A stretch of 64,000 bases of DNA from Mesorhizobium ventifaucium (GCF_935822925.1 NZ_CAKXZS010000025.1:1-64000), one strand, 5' to 3'; shown: positions 1 through 9,917, counted from the stretch's first letter. Translations and numbers: made by a program. Notes: generated by a model not told the origin, from the sequence alone.

Positions 1-20
1 ATGATGTGTGAATCCGATAG

Positions 21-62
21 GTCACTATACGGGGAGAAATGCCCGGCAGGGCAATGAGGGGC
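21..62. repeat. Half of a dispersed palindromic repeat
   Basis: These 42 bases are identical to 21343-21384, the right arm of a larger inverted repeat at 21209-21390. The unit carries an inner hairpin around the shared CCCCGT/ACGGGG motif and ends in a GAGGGGC tail. Only this arm is present here; the opposite arm may lie before the window. It is non-coding repeat DNA. Nothing else is visible between it and the first gene. Confidence 0.85.
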
Positions 63-268
63 AGCGCAAACCTGAATTGGTTGCTTGCACGTTTCAAGGC
101 GCTTCGTGGCGCCTGCCGCCATTTTGGCTTTCGCGCAACAGTGCGATGACTGTCGCGCGGTGCTGAGCGCATTTCGGCGGGAAACGACTTACTTCTGCCG
201 CACTTCGGCTGTCCGGGAGGGTTCGCGGAGGTTGGATCAAGCCTTTCGGCCGGAGTGGAATTCTAGAG

Positions 269-1336
269 TTGAAGAAGATTTGCATCCTTGTCCTTGCCTT
301 GCTCGTTGCCGGCTGTGGCGGCCGGCAGACCGAGGAACTGCTCGGCAGCGCCATGGTGTCCGCGCCGGTGACCGAAATCGCCGGCAACCACAGCATCTTC
401 ATCGCCACGACGCGCAAGCGCTCCGACGATCCCAGCAAGGTTTTCGACCGCGAGCGCTCGGCCACGCTGAACTATGCCCGCGTCAACGTCACCGTGCCGG
501 GAACCCACGAAGCCGGTCGGATCGAGCGGCGCTCGCGCGGCAAGTCGAACGATCCGGCCAAATACTTCATGGCCTCCGACGTCGTTGGCTACGACACCGC
601 GCCGAAATTCTCCAGCGCGCTCAGTGCCGACATCGCCGCGCGCGGCGGCCGCGTGATGGTCTTCGTCCATGGCTACAACACCGGCTTCGACGCCGCCGTC
701 TACCGCGTCACCCAGATCGCCCATGATTCCGGCTACCCGGGCACGCCGGTGCTGTTTTCCTGGGCGTCGGGCGCCAAAACCAGGGACTATGTCTACGACA
801 GGGAAAGCGCCAGTGCTGCCCGCGACCAGCTGGAAGTGACGCTGAGAATGCTCGCGCAGACCGGCGCGCGACGCATCGACATCGTCGCCCATTCGCTAGG
901 AACCTGGGTTACCATGGAAGCGCTGCGCCAGCTCGCCATCAATGGCGACCGCGATCTCGGCGGCAAGCTCGGCGACGTCGTGCTGGCCTCGCCCGACATC
1001 GATGTCGATGTGTTCAAGAGCCAGATGCGCCGCTACGGCAAGCCGAACAAGCCCTTCATCCTGCTTTTGTCCGACGACGACCGGGCGCTGCGGCTCTCCG
1101 GCCTGATCGCCGGCTCGCGGCCGCGCGTCGGCGATTACAAGGACGCCGCCGACCTCGCCGACTATGGCGTGAGGGTCGTCGATCTCTCCAGCGTCAAGGG
1201 ATCGGACCGCTTCAACCACACCAAATTCGCCGACAACCCCGAGCTGGTGAAGATGATCGGCCAGCGGCTGCGCGAGGATGACGGATTTGCCAGCGACCTC
1301 GAGGTGACGGACCGCATCAGCCTGCTCGGGCAGTGA
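269..1336 (+). CDS. DUF900-type alpha/beta hydrolase lipoprotein
   Basis: A 355-residue predicted lipoprotein hydrolase of unknown substrate. The start is TTG, followed by a short signal peptide with the lipobox LVAGC (Cys16), so the protein should be membrane-anchored and face the periplasm. Hallmarks of the DUF900 family are ATTRKR at about residues 46-51, the oxyanion-side FVHGYN at about 132-137 and the nucleophile motif AHSLG with Ser209. A conserved SPDIDVDVFK block follows. A frameshifted tandem copy lies directly downstream and a third relative ends the RND operon at 2687-3919. Family membership is clear; the substrate is not. Confidence 0.85.
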   Translation: MKKICILVLALLVAGCGGRQTEELLGSAMVSAPVTEIAGNHSIFIATTRKRSDDPSKVFDRERSATLNYARVNVTVPGTHEAGRIERRSRGKSNDPAKYFMASDVVGYDTAPKFSSALSADIAARGGRVMVFVHGYNTGFDAAVYRVTQIAHDSGYPGTPVLFSWASGAKTRDYVYDRESASAARDQLEVTLRMLAQTGARRIDIVAHSLGTWVTMEALRQLAINGDRDLGGKLGDVVLASPDIDVDVFKSQMRRYGKPNKPFILLLSDDDRALRLSGLIAGSRPRVGDYKDAADLADYGVRVVDLSSVKGSDRFNHTKFADNPELVKMIGQRLREDDGFASDLEVTDRISLLGQ

Positions 1337-1494
1337 GGTGCGTTCCACGCCCTGTTGCGCAGGCTTTCGTCGTGCGTGTTCATGGTTGCGGCACCTTCAT
1401 ATCACTTCAACTGGACCACGCTGGCCGCTGGCTTTATCGAAATGGCGAGCGACGTCACCAGCTTGACGTCCCTCCTGCGGGAGCCTGCGTGACC

Positions 1495-2647
1495 GTGCGT
1501 TCGAAGATTTTCTCGTCGTAGCGCTTGCGCTCGCCGTCACCGGCTGCGCCGGCCGCAAGACACACGACCTTCTCAACATGACGACCGTGACGGTGCCTGC
1601 CTCCGACATCGCCGCCACGCATGCGATCTTCGTCGCCACCACCCGGAAAAGAGCACGAAAGATCCGCGGCAGGTGTTCGACGGTGACCGTTCACCGACCA
1701 CCAGTTTTGCCAGTGTCGAGGTCACCGTTCCATCAGGTCGGCGCCATCGAACGGGTCAGGGGCTCCGCCAACAGCAATCCGGCCAAGGATTTCACGGCAA
1801 CCGAGGTCGAATTCTACGAAGGCGCCCCGCAATTCGCCAAGGCGGTCGGCGCCGACATCGCCACGCGCGGCGACCGCGCGCTGGTTTTCGTGCACGGCTT
1901 CAACAACGGTTTCGACGACGGCATCTACCGGCTGACGCAGATCGCGCACGACACAAAATACTCCGGCACGCCGGTGCTGTTCTCATGGGCGTCGAGCGGC
2001 AAGACCACCGGCTATATCTACGACAAGGAAAGCGCCAACGCGGCGCGCGACGATCTCGAAGAGACGTTGCGGATGCTGGCCAAGACGAAGGCCAAGAGCA
2101 TCGACATCGTCGCCCATTCGATTGGCACCTGGGTGACGATGGAGGCGCTGCGCCAGCTTGCCATCACCGGCGACCGTGATCTCAGCGACAAGCTCGGCTA
2201 TGTCATCCTGGCCTCGCCCGACATCGATGTCGATGTGTTCAAGAAGCAGATGATCCGTTACGGCAAGCCCGACAAGCCCTTCGCCATCCTGCTTTCGGGC
2301 GACGATCGCGCCCTGAGACTCTCCTCCCTGATCTCCGGCGACAAGCCGCGCGTCGGCGACTATGGCGACGCGGCTGACCTCGCCAGCTATGGCGCGTTTC
2401 GGTGGTCGACCTGAGCAAGACCAAAGGCGGCGACCGCCTGAACCACGCCAAATTCGCCGACAATCCGTTCCTGGTGCAGTTGCTCGGCGACCGGCTGCGT
2501 GCGCCTGCCGGCCTGGCATCGGAGGAAGCCGATCCGGCGCAGCCGATCGACAATCTCGGCCAGGGCATCGGCAAGGCGGTCGGCTCCGTCGCCGAGATCG
2601 TCATCACCACGCCATTCAAGGTGCTGACCATCGCCACCGGCGGATGA
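1495..2647 (+). pseudogene. Frameshifted tandem copy of the DUF900 hydrolase lipoprotein
   Basis: This is a degenerate duplicate of the preceding gene, with matches spread over three frames. A GTG start at 1495 gives MRSKIF. The signal peptide and lipobox (VTGCAG) then continue in another frame from about 1518. A second shift follows ATTRKR near 1650, a third near 1735 where a few bases are missing against copy one, and a fourth near 2398, where the reading must move to continue into VVDLSKTKGGDRLNHAKF. The core (FVHGFN, AHSIGTW, SPDIDVDVFK) remains readable. Four breaks in one gene beside an intact copy indicate real decay rather than isolated base-calling errors. Confidence 0.85.
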
Positions 2648-2686
2648 AGAGCGGACAACAGGACCAAGCTGTGCCGCCTTGCCGGC

Positions 2687-3919
2687 TCAGTAGGATATCT
2701 CGCCATCGACAATCTCTGCTTCACGGTAAGGGTCCGGTTTGAAAACCCGTTCGCCGCCAACTACAGACATTGGAGCCACAACTGCCGCTCGCGCTGCGGA
2801 ACCGGCGAGACTGGCCGTCCTGGTCGCCGCCATCCTCACTCGACCTGCGAAGGTGGCCTGCCCCCCTTCCAAAGACTGGCCGGCCAAGCCCCGCCCGAGA
2901 AAGCGAATCATTTCGGGGCTGTCCGCGAACGCATTGTGACCGAGCGGATCATGTTGATCGACGGCGCTGGCGTCGATCACGGTTATCCCGAGCCGCTTGA
3001 TATCAGCGGAGTAAGGAGCGAGACCGACGTCGCCGACAGCTCCGACGCGATTGACGCCGCCCGATATCATTCTCGAAACCTCCAGCGCCTTGTCCTCAGT
3101 CGAGGTGAAGATCGTGAAATGCGGCAGCTTTGGCCCCATCTCAATAACTTGGCGACGAAATACGTCCACATCGATGTCCGGTGAGGCCAGGATGACATTG
3201 TTGATTTTGGCTGGAATTGTCCCATTGCGCATGCCGACGCCACGCAGCGCCTCCGCTGTAAGCCAGGCTCCCATGGAATGGGCGAGTATCGTGACTTCGC
3301 CTATGTCGGGGCTTCCGGCGGCTTGAAGGATCATGTCTTCCAAAGCCCGACGCGAATAGTTGGTGCTTTCCTTGTCGTAGAGATAGCCGGACACGCTGGC
3401 GCGCGAAGGCCAGGTGAAGAGTATCGGCGCTGCATCCGTTCCGGAATCATGAACGATCTGGGCAAAGCGGAAGACCGCATCAGAATAGCTGCTGTTGAAA
3501 CCGTGGACGAAGATGACGGCCTGCCGTTTGGCGTTCCGGTTCTTGCGAAACCACCGCAGGACATTCTGTTCCGATGCGACTTTGCCGACCTTCAGGACCG
3601 CAAAGTCCTTCTCGGGATTGGCCGGCACGTGCGAGGGCCACTGGACCTCGCCTATTTTGCGATTTCGATCTGGGGGAATGGAGACAACGATGCTGTTGAA
3701 TGAGATCGCCGTTCCTCTGTCGCCAGAATAGAGCCGCCCGGGATCCTCGATCGGCTTGCGGGTCGTCGCGATAAGCATGTCCACCTGAGCGGCATCGCCG
3801 CCGGGGGCGAGCGCAAGCGGCTTGAGCACGCTCTCCGGCCGCGTCGCGCAGGCAGCCAGGACGCACAGGATAATCGGCGGCAAAAGGAATGCACGGCACC
3901 AGGAGCGAAATGCCGTCAC
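2687..3919 (-). CDS. DUF900-type alpha/beta hydrolase lipoprotein linked to an RND pump
   Basis: A 410-residue predicted serine hydrolase. The signal peptide ends at the lipobox LAAC (Cys24). ATTRK lies at about 51-55, IFVHGFN at about 136-142 and the nucleophile motif AHSMG has Ser215; SPDIDVDVFR follows. The C-terminal 60 residues are Ala-rich and low in complexity. The start lies one base past the stop of the RND pump gene, so it is probably the last gene of that efflux operon. It is a more distant relative of the two hydrolases at 269-2647 and faces them. A role in modifying or detoxifying a pump substrate is inference only. Confidence 0.82.
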   Translation of the reverse strand: MTAFRSWCRAFLLPPIILCVLAACATRPESVLKPLALAPGGDAAQVDMLIATTRKPIEDPGRLYSGDRGTAISFNSIVVSIPPDRNRKIGEVQWPSHVPANPEKDFAVLKVGKVASEQNVLRWFRKNRNAKRQAVIFVHGFNSSYSDAVFRFAQIVHDSGTDAAPILFTWPSRASVSGYLYDKESTNYSRRALEDMILQAAGSPDIGEVTILAHSMGAWLTAEALRGVGMRNGTIPAKINNVILASPDIDVDVFRRQVIEMGPKLPHFTIFTSTEDKALEVSRMISGGVNRVGAVGDVGLAPYSADIKRLGITVIDASAVDQHDPLGHNAFADSPEMIRFLGRGLAGQSLEGGQATFAGRVRMAATRTASLAGSAARAAVVAPMSVVGGERVFKPDPYREAEIVDGEISY

Positions 3920-3920
3920 T

Positions 3921-6900
3921 TCATTGCTCCCCGGCTTCGGGGCGAATCCGGAACCATACGACGTAGAGCGAAGGCAGAAAGAGCAGGGTCAGCACTGTTC
4001 CGACGATGATGCCGCCCATCATTGAATAAGCCATCGGACCCCAGAAGATCTGCCGCGATATCGGGATCAGGGCAAGCGTGGCGGCTGCGGCCGTCAGCAT
4101 GATCGGCCTCATACGGTGTTCCGTTGCCTCCACGACTGCTTGCCATGGAGACATTCCAGACCCACGCAATTCCTCGATTTGCACGACAAGAATAACCGAA
4201 TTGCGGATGAGAATGCCGATCAGGGCCAGCACACCCAGCAGCGCGACGAAGCCGAGCGGCGCGTTGCTGAGCAGCAACGCTGCGACAACGCCGATCAAGG
4301 CAAGCGGCGCGACGGAAAAGACGAGGAACAGCCGATGGAAGCTCTGGAGTTGGATCATCAGGAGCGTTGCCATGGCAAACAGCATGACCGGCGCCACTGC
4401 CAGGATTGGACCTTGGGACTTGGCGCTTTCCTCCACAGACCCGCCGACCTCGACGGCGTATCCGACGGGCAATGTCGTCTTGAAGGCCTCGACCTTTTCG
4501 GCAAGCGCCGCCACAATGGTTGCTGCCTGCGTCGCATCCTTGATGCCGGCCTTGATCGTGATGGTCGGGATCCGGTCGCGCCGCCAGATCGTCGGCTGTT
4601 CGAGTTCGTAGCGGAACGTCGCCACGGATGACAGCGGGATGACCTTGCCACTGCTGCTCGATAGTTGAAGATCGAGCAACGTGTCGACGGATCCGCGCTC
4701 CTCTGCTTCGGCACGGCCGGTCACGTTCACGAGATAGATGTCATCCCTGACCTGCGTCGCGGTTGCTCCCTCGACGATGCTGTTCAGCGCCGTGGCGATA
4801 TCCTCCGAGGAAACGCCCAACTGTCGCGCCTTGTCCTGCAAGACAGCGATCTTCACCACGCGCGCCGGTTCGTTCCAGTCGAAGGCAAGATTGGTCAGCG
4901 ATGATTGGGTATCGACGATGGAGCCCAGCTTGCCCGCGAGATCGCGAACCGTCTGGATATCAGGGCCCGATACCCGATATTGAACCGGCTTGCCGACTGG
5001 AGGACCGATATCGAGCAGTTTCACGTAGGCGTCGGTGCCCGGAAACGTCTGATGCAGGTAATCCTGCAGGTCCTTTCTAAGCTTGTCGCGGACGTCCAGT
5101 CCCTTGGTCACAATGATGGTCTGCCCGAAGGTGATGTCGTTCGGCTGCGGATCGAAGGAGAGGATGAAGCGCGGTGCGCCCCTTCCGACATAGGTCGACC
5201 AATGATCGATATCGGGATTGCGGGCGAGCTTCTCCTGTTCGAACCGTGCCATCTGCCGGCTGGTTTCGCTGATCGAGCTGTTGTGCGGAAGGTTCCAGTC
5301 GACAATCAGTTCCGGCCGATCGGAACTGGGGAAGAACTGCTGCTGGACCAGCGACATGCCTGCAACGGACAAGGCGAAGACAGCGACCGTCACGGCGATC
5401 GTCACCCATCGCCAGCGCAGGCAAAGATGAAGAATGCGGGCAAAGGCGGCTGCAAACCAGCCCTTGTGATCCGCATGTTTTTTCATGGTTTTCGGCAGAA
5501 TCGTCACTCCGAGCAACGGCGTGAACAGAACCGCGACCACCCAGGAAACGATGAGCGACACGGCAATAACGACAAAAAGCGAGAAGACAAACTCGCCCGC
5601 GCTGCTGCTGTTGAAGCCGACCGGGATGAAGCTCGCGACAGTGACAAGCGTACCGGTCAGCATCGGGAAGGCGGTCGAGGTGTAGACGTGGGTAGCGGCT
5701 TTTTCGAGACTGTCGCCGACCTCGAGCCGGGCTACCATCATCTCCACGGCGATCATGGCGTCGTCGACGAGAAGACCAAGGGCGATGATCAGCGCCCCAA
5801 GCGAGATTCGCTGCAGCGAGATGCCTGTGTATTGCATCACCAGGAACGTAATGGCGAGAACCAGCGGAATTGAAATCGCCACCACCAGTCCAGCCCTCAT
5901 CCCGAGGCTGACGAAGCTTATGGCAAGCACGATGGCAATCGCTTCGAACAAGGCATGCGTGAAGCTCGATACCGCTTCATCGACGACTGCCGGCTGATCG
6001 GACACGCGCTCTACCGCGGCGCCGACCGGAAGATCCTGGGTAATTTCGGCGATCATCTTTTCCAGCGCCTTGCCGAAGTCGACGAGATTGCCGCCGGCCT
6101 TCATCCCGACAGTCAGAGCGATCGCCGGCTTGCCGTTGAAACGAAACAGGGAGGTCGGCGGATCGACATAGCCGCGGGTGATGGTTGCGACGTCGGTCAG
6201 CGGAAAGAACCTGTCATTGACCCGCAGATTGATCGCTCGCAGGCTCTCCTCGGAGATGAAGCGGCCGCCGACACGCAGGGCGATACGTTCCGGTCCCGCC
6301 TCTATGAATCCTGATTGGGCGACGGCGTTCTGCGCCTGAAGAGTGGAAATGATCGAGGATCGGTCGATGCCGAGGGCAGCCATTTTGCGGGTCGAGAATT
6401 CGAGAAAGATCGCTTCATTCTGCGCCCCTACGATCTCGACCTTGCCGACATCTGGAACCGTCAGAATCTTCGTGCGGGCGCCCTCGACGAGATCGCGCAA
6501 TTGCCTCTGGCTCAGCCCATCACCGGTGAAGGCGAAGATGTTGCCGTAGACGTCGCCGAAGCGGTCGTTGAAGAAAGGTCCGACGACACCCGAAGGAAAA
6601 TCAGCCTGGATATCGGCGATCATGTTGCGGACGCGCAGCCAGGTTGGCGCGACATCCTTTGCCTTCGTCGATGGCAGGAGATCGACGAAGACAATCGTCT
6701 GGCCGGCGGTGGTCAGGCTGCGGGTATGCTCGACAGATTCGAGTTCTTGCAGCTTCTTTTCGATACGGTCGCTAACCTGCTGCGTTACTTCCTGGGCCGA
6801 TGCACCCGGCCATTGCGCCTGGATCACCATGGTCTTGATGGTGAAGGATGGATCTTCCTCGCGGCCGAGCCCGACATAGGCAAGGATGCCCGCCAACGCA

Positions 6901-6971
6901 AAGGCAATCATAAAATACCAGACAAGGGAGCGATGCTCGAGCGCCCAGTCAGAAAGGTTGAACTTGTTCAC
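3921..6971 (-). CDS. RND efflux pump inner-membrane permease
   Basis: A 1016-residue proton-driven RND permease, normal length for the AcrB/HAE family. It has one N-terminal membrane helix, a large periplasmic loop, a block of helices, a second loop and a second block (12 helices expected). TM4 carries the paired acidic residues of the proton relay in GLLVDDAMIAVEMM. The QARWPGAS-like start of the porter domain reads QWPGASAQEVTQQV. The start overlaps the stop of the upstream adaptor gene by four bases (ATGA), which indicates translational coupling. With two adaptors and the TetR gene it forms a drug or solvent efflux operon. No outer-membrane channel gene is present, so TolC is presumably encoded elsewhere. 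Confidence 0.95.
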   Translation of the reverse strand: MNKFNLSDWALEHRSLVWYFMIAFALAGILAYVGLGREEDPSFTIKTMVIQAQWPGASAQEVTQQVSDRIEKKLQELESVEHTRSLTTAGQTIVFVDLLPSTKAKDVAPTWLRVRNMIADIQADFPSGVVGPFFNDRFGDVYGNIFAFTGDGLSQRQLRDLVEGARTKILTVPDVGKVEIVGAQNEAIFLEFSTRKMAALGIDRSSIISTLQAQNAVAQSGFIEAGPERIALRVGGRFISEESLRAINLRVNDRFFPLTDVATITRGYVDPPTSLFRFNGKPAIALTVGMKAGGNLVDFGKALEKMIAEITQDLPVGAAVERVSDQPAVVDEAVSSFTHALFEAIAIVLAISFVSLGMRAGLVVAISIPLVLAITFLVMQYTGISLQRISLGALIIALGLLVDDAMIAVEMMVARLEVGDSLEKAATHVYTSTAFPMLTGTLVTVASFIPVGFNSSSAGEFVFSLFVVIAVSLIVSWVVAVLFTPLLGVTILPKTMKKHADHKGWFAAAFARILHLCLRWRWVTIAVTVAVFALSVAGMSLVQQQFFPSSDRPELIVDWNLPHNSSISETSRQMARFEQEKLARNPDIDHWSTYVGRGAPRFILSFDPQPNDITFGQTIIVTKGLDVRDKLRKDLQDYLHQTFPGTDAYVKLLDIGPPVGKPVQYRVSGPDIQTVRDLAGKLGSIVDTQSSLTNLAFDWNEPARVVKIAVLQDKARQLGVSSEDIATALNSIVEGATATQVRDDIYLVNVTGRAEAEERGSVDTLLDLQLSSSSGKVIPLSSVATFRYELEQPTIWRRDRIPTITIKAGIKDATQAATIVAALAEKVEAFKTTLPVGYAVEVGGSVEESAKSQGPILAVAPVMLFAMATLLMIQLQSFHRLFLVFSVAPLALIGVVAALLLSNAPLGFVALLGVLALIGILIRNSVILVVQIEELRGSGMSPWQAVVEATEHRMRPIMLTAAAATLALIPISRQIFWGPMAYSMMGGIIVGTVLTLLFLPSLYVVWFRIRPEAGEQ

Positions 6972-8098
6972 TGGGGTAGCTCCTGTGCGGGTCTTATCCT
7001 TTGGCCGTCCGCGAGTTCATTGGCGCCGGCGACGGCAACTTCTTCTCCGTTTTGCAGTCCCGACAGGACCCGGACACGAGCGGCCCCGGCGGGCCGGGCT
7101 TCGAGCCGGACCGGTCTCACGGAGATTGTGAGTTTGGCCCGGTCGATCACCCAGACATGGTCGGCGCCATCCCGCTCAAGGATCGCGGAGGCCGGTAGCG
7201 CGATCGCGCTGGTCGACGCTTGGCTTGCCGCCGTAGCCGTGACGACGGTACCGAGACGGAAAACCTCGGGTGCCTCGTTCAAGGCGATCTTCAACCTGTG
7301 GGTGCGGGTATTGGCGTCGGCTTCCGGGCCGATCTCTCGCAGAACGCCCGCCGTCCGAAGCGTGTCGTCAAGCTGAAGAGCGATGTCGAAGCGCATCCCA
7401 AGGCGTAATGAACCGACCTGGGCTTCGGGCACATCGATCACTACATCACGACGATCGAGGCCGGCGAGTCTCAGAACCGTCTGACCGGCCGTGACCGTTT
7501 GTCCGACCTGGACCGAAGTGGCGGTCACCACGCCATCGAATTCGGCTTTCAACCGCGTGTATCCAAGCTGCTCGCGTGCCTTGTCGAGACGAGCCTGCGC
7601 CTGTCCCACATCGGCCTCGGCCGACTTGAGGCCCTGCTCCGCGACTTCGGAATCGGCAACGCTGCCGGTATTTGCAGACGCGAGGTTGCGCTTGCGCTTT
7701 TCAGTGGCTGTGGCGTTCTCGTGCTGCGCCTGGGCATTGCGCAGATCAGCCTCGGCGCTCGTCACAGCAAGCTGCAGCGCCAGAGGATCGAGCTCGGCCA
7801 CAACATCGCCCCTGTGCACCAGATCGCCGACATCGACGCTGCGCGATATGACGCGGCCCAATGCCCGGAATGCCAGATCTGTTTCAACCCGCGCCTGGAC
7901 GACGCCGGCGAAACTCAAAACAGGGGGCTGCTCCGGTTTTGCCGTGATGACGTTGACCGGCCGTGGTGGAGCCGCTTTCGCGGCTGGGCTTTGGTCGCAG
8001 CCCGAAACAAGCAACAGCACCAGAACGGCCTGAAGCAAGATAAGAATCGTTATCACCTGAACGAACCGACTTGAGATGCGTGAACGGAAGTTGGTCAT
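6968..8098 (-). CDS. RND efflux periplasmic adaptor, second copy
   Basis: A 376-residue membrane-fusion protein that should bridge the RND permease and an outer-membrane channel. A long hydrophobic N-terminus ends in the lipobox VSGC, so it is lipid-anchored. The order is a lipoyl half (DLVHRGDVVAELDPLALQ), an alpha-helical hairpin of about 80 residues rich in Ala, Glu and Gln, a second lipoyl half (LKAEFDGVVTATSVQVGQTV) and a beta-barrel. It starts one base after the other adaptor gene and overlaps the pump gene by four bases. Two different adaptors in one operon are common in rhizobial RND loci. Confidence 0.92.
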   Translation of the reverse strand: MTNFRSRISSRFVQVITILILLQAVLVLLLVSGCDQSPAAKAAPPRPVNVITAKPEQPPVLSFAGVVQARVETDLAFRALGRVISRSVDVGDLVHRGDVVAELDPLALQLAVTSAEADLRNAQAQHENATATEKRKRNLASANTGSVADSEVAEQGLKSAEADVGQAQARLDKAREQLGYTRLKAEFDGVVTATSVQVGQTVTAGQTVLRLAGLDRRDVVIDVPEAQVGSLRLGMRFDIALQLDDTLRTAGVLREIGPEADANTRTHRLKIALNEAPEVFRLGTVVTATAASQASTSAIALPASAILERDGADHVWVIDRAKLTISVRPVRLEARPAGAARVRVLSGLQNGEEVAVAGANELADGQRIRPAQELPQ

Positions 8099-8099
8099 G

Positions 8100-9164
8100 T
8101 CACTTCTCCTGCCAGGCCACAGGCTGGCCTTGCTTGAGGAATTTTCCGCCGTCGGTGACGATCAGCTCCTGTGGCGCGATCCCACCGGTCACGATGAAAT
8201 CGGCCGTTCGATAGCGGGCGACCGCGACCTTCCGCAGCGAGACAGATTTGCTTGCCGCGTCGATGACCCATACGGCCGGCTCACCCCCGGCGGAGGCCAT
8301 GGCGCTCCACGGCAGGATCACACCTTCACGAGACGGCGAATGGAATTCACCCACCACCGACGTTCCGAGCGACCATTGCGCCTCTTGCGGAAGCGCCACC
8401 TTGACGCTGATGGTCCCGGTGCTCGTATCGATGACTGGAGAGACTTCCCGGATGTTCCCCCGTGCCGTGCGCGCCCGATCACCCACCGGAGCAACCTCGA
8501 CCTCACTCGTCGGTGAGCCTGGGAGGAAGAAGGCTTCGAACACGTCGAATGAGGCGTCCCGCGGGCCATCGCGAGCAAGCGTCAGCGCCGGCTGCGCCGC
8601 AGAGACCACTTGGCCTGCTTCGACGCTGCGCGAGGTGATGACGCCATCTGCGTCGGCTTTCAGCTCGGTATGGGAAAGAGTATCCAGCGCCGTTTCTAAA
8701 CTCGCCTGGGCGACTTCCAGAAAGCCCTGTGCTGTCGTCAATGCCTCTCGCGCCCCATCATAGGTCGACTGAGCGATTGCCCGCGATTTCAGCAATGTCT
8801 TGTAGCGTTCGAAGGCAAGCGCCTTCTGCTTGACGGTGGCTTGTGCCGACCTCAGGCCCGCCCGGGCGGAATCGACATCGGCGCGTTGCTCCGTGTCGTC
8901 GATGCGCATCAGGACGTCGCCCGCATGGACCCGTGATCCGACATCCACGCGCCGTTCTCTCACCCTGCCGCCGGTTCGGAAAGACAACTCGGATTGAACC
9001 CGGGCCTTCACTTCCCCCGTGACCTCGGCGCCTGGTTGGTATTGAGCCAGCGAGGCGGGAATTGCTCGCACCGGCTGCGGTGCCGTATGGCTCGAGGTAT
9101 GATCTTCGCAGCCGACCAGGGCGGCACAGGCGAAACCCAGAATGATCAGGCGAAATGTGTTCAT
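8100..9164 (-). CDS. RND efflux periplasmic adaptor, first copy
   Basis: A 354-residue membrane-fusion lipoprotein with the lipobox LVGC about 20 residues in. It contains a lipoyl half (GSRVHAGDVLMRIDD), a coiled-coil hairpin and a second half with ADGVITSRSVEAGQVV. The ATG at 9164 is chosen. An in-frame GTG at 9176 would add four residues and has no better ribosome site. It is the first gene of the efflux operon and is transcribed away from the TetR gene, so its promoter must lie in the 100 bases that also hold the palindromic operator. Confidence 0.9.
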   Translation of the reverse strand: MNTFRLIILGFACAALVGCEDHTSSHTAPQPVRAIPASLAQYQPGAEVTGEVKARVQSELSFRTGGRVRERRVDVGSRVHAGDVLMRIDDTEQRADVDSARAGLRSAQATVKQKALAFERYKTLLKSRAIAQSTYDGAREALTTAQGFLEVAQASLETALDTLSHTELKADADGVITSRSVEAGQVVSAAQPALTLARDGPRDASFDVFEAFFLPGSPTSEVEVAPVGDRARTARGNIREVSPVIDTSTGTISVKVALPQEAQWSLGTSVVGEFHSPSREGVILPWSAMASAGGEPAVWVIDAASKSVSLRKVAVARYRTADFIVTGGIAPQELIVTDGGKFLKQGQPVAWQEK

Positions 9165-9210
9165 TGCTCCAGGCACCGTTGCATCAGAGGAAACGGTGGG
9201 CTAGATATTG

Positions 9211-9230
9211 CTGACTGACGAGTTAGTCAA
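9211..9230. promoter_or_regulatory. Putative TetR operator between the regulator and efflux operon
   Basis: TGACTGA at 9212-9218 and TTAGTCA at 9223-9229 form an inverted repeat with six of seven positions matching around a four-base centre. It lies between the divergent efflux operon and tetR genes, where TetR-family repressors normally bind and control both directions. The assignment rests on position and symmetry; no promoter elements are clear enough to mark. Confidence 0.6.
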
Positions 9231-9262
9231 TGGATTTTTTAGTTCAACGAAGGATGTCAGCT

Positions 9263-9886
9263 ATGGAAAAGAAACTTTCTCGAGCAGAACAGAAAGCGAG
9301 GCGCCCGCACGAGATCCTCGATGCGGCCTTCGAGGAGTTTGTCGAAAAGGGATACGCAGCCACGCGCGTGGAAGACGTCGCCGCACGGCTTGGCGTCACA
9401 AAGGGCACCGTCTACCTGTATTTTCCGACGAAGGAGGCTTTGTTCGAGGCAACGATCGGACATGTCTCGGCGCCGTTCGAAGACGTTCGAGCTTCTATCG
9501 ATGCTCTGCTAGGCCCTGATTCCGACCGGTTGCGCCAATTGCTTCTCCTGGGATACGACAAGCTCGCCGGCGACAGGAAGACGAGAGAATTGTTGCGCCT
9601 CCAATTGGCTGAAGGTTCGCGCTTCCCCAACATCATCGACCGGCATTACGGCGAGTTTATCGTACCCCTGCTCGACGCAGTTCGCGCGCTTGTCGAGCAA
9701 GGCGTGGCTTCGGGGGAGTTTCACCAGGGCGCCGCTGCAAGTATCCCGGAAGTGGTGATCAGCTCGGCCATTCACCTCACAATCTGGAAACTGATCTTCG
9801 CAGACAGAAACCCTATCGATGAGGCGGCCTTCATCGAGGCACATATCGATCTCGTCCTCAACGGCTTGCTGGCACGCCCCCGGTGA
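9263..9886 (+). CDS. TetR/AcrR-family transcriptional repressor
   Basis: A regulator of about 207 residues. The N-terminal helix-turn-helix reads GYAATRVEDVAARLGVTKGT followed by VYLYFPTKEALF, the classic TetR signature. The rest is a helical ligand-binding domain. Two in-frame ATGs lie upstream (9230, 9254). The one at 9263 is preferred because GAAGGA sits nine bases before it and because the 9230 start would lie directly against the operator palindrome. The gene is divergent from the RND efflux operon and most likely represses it, being relieved by a pump substrate. Confidence 0.9.
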   Translation: MEKKLSRAEQKARRPHEILDAAFEEFVEKGYAATRVEDVAARLGVTKGTVYLYFPTKEALFEATIGHVSAPFEDVRASIDALLGPDSDRLRQLLLLGYDKLAGDRKTRELLRLQLAEGSRFPNIIDRHYGEFIVPLLDAVRALVEQGVASGEFHQGAAASIPEVVISSAIHLTIWKLIFADRNPIDEAAFIEAHIDLVLNGLLARPR

Positions 9887-9917
9887 GGCGAGCTAGCGGC
9901 GCTGGCCCGCTCTTGGA

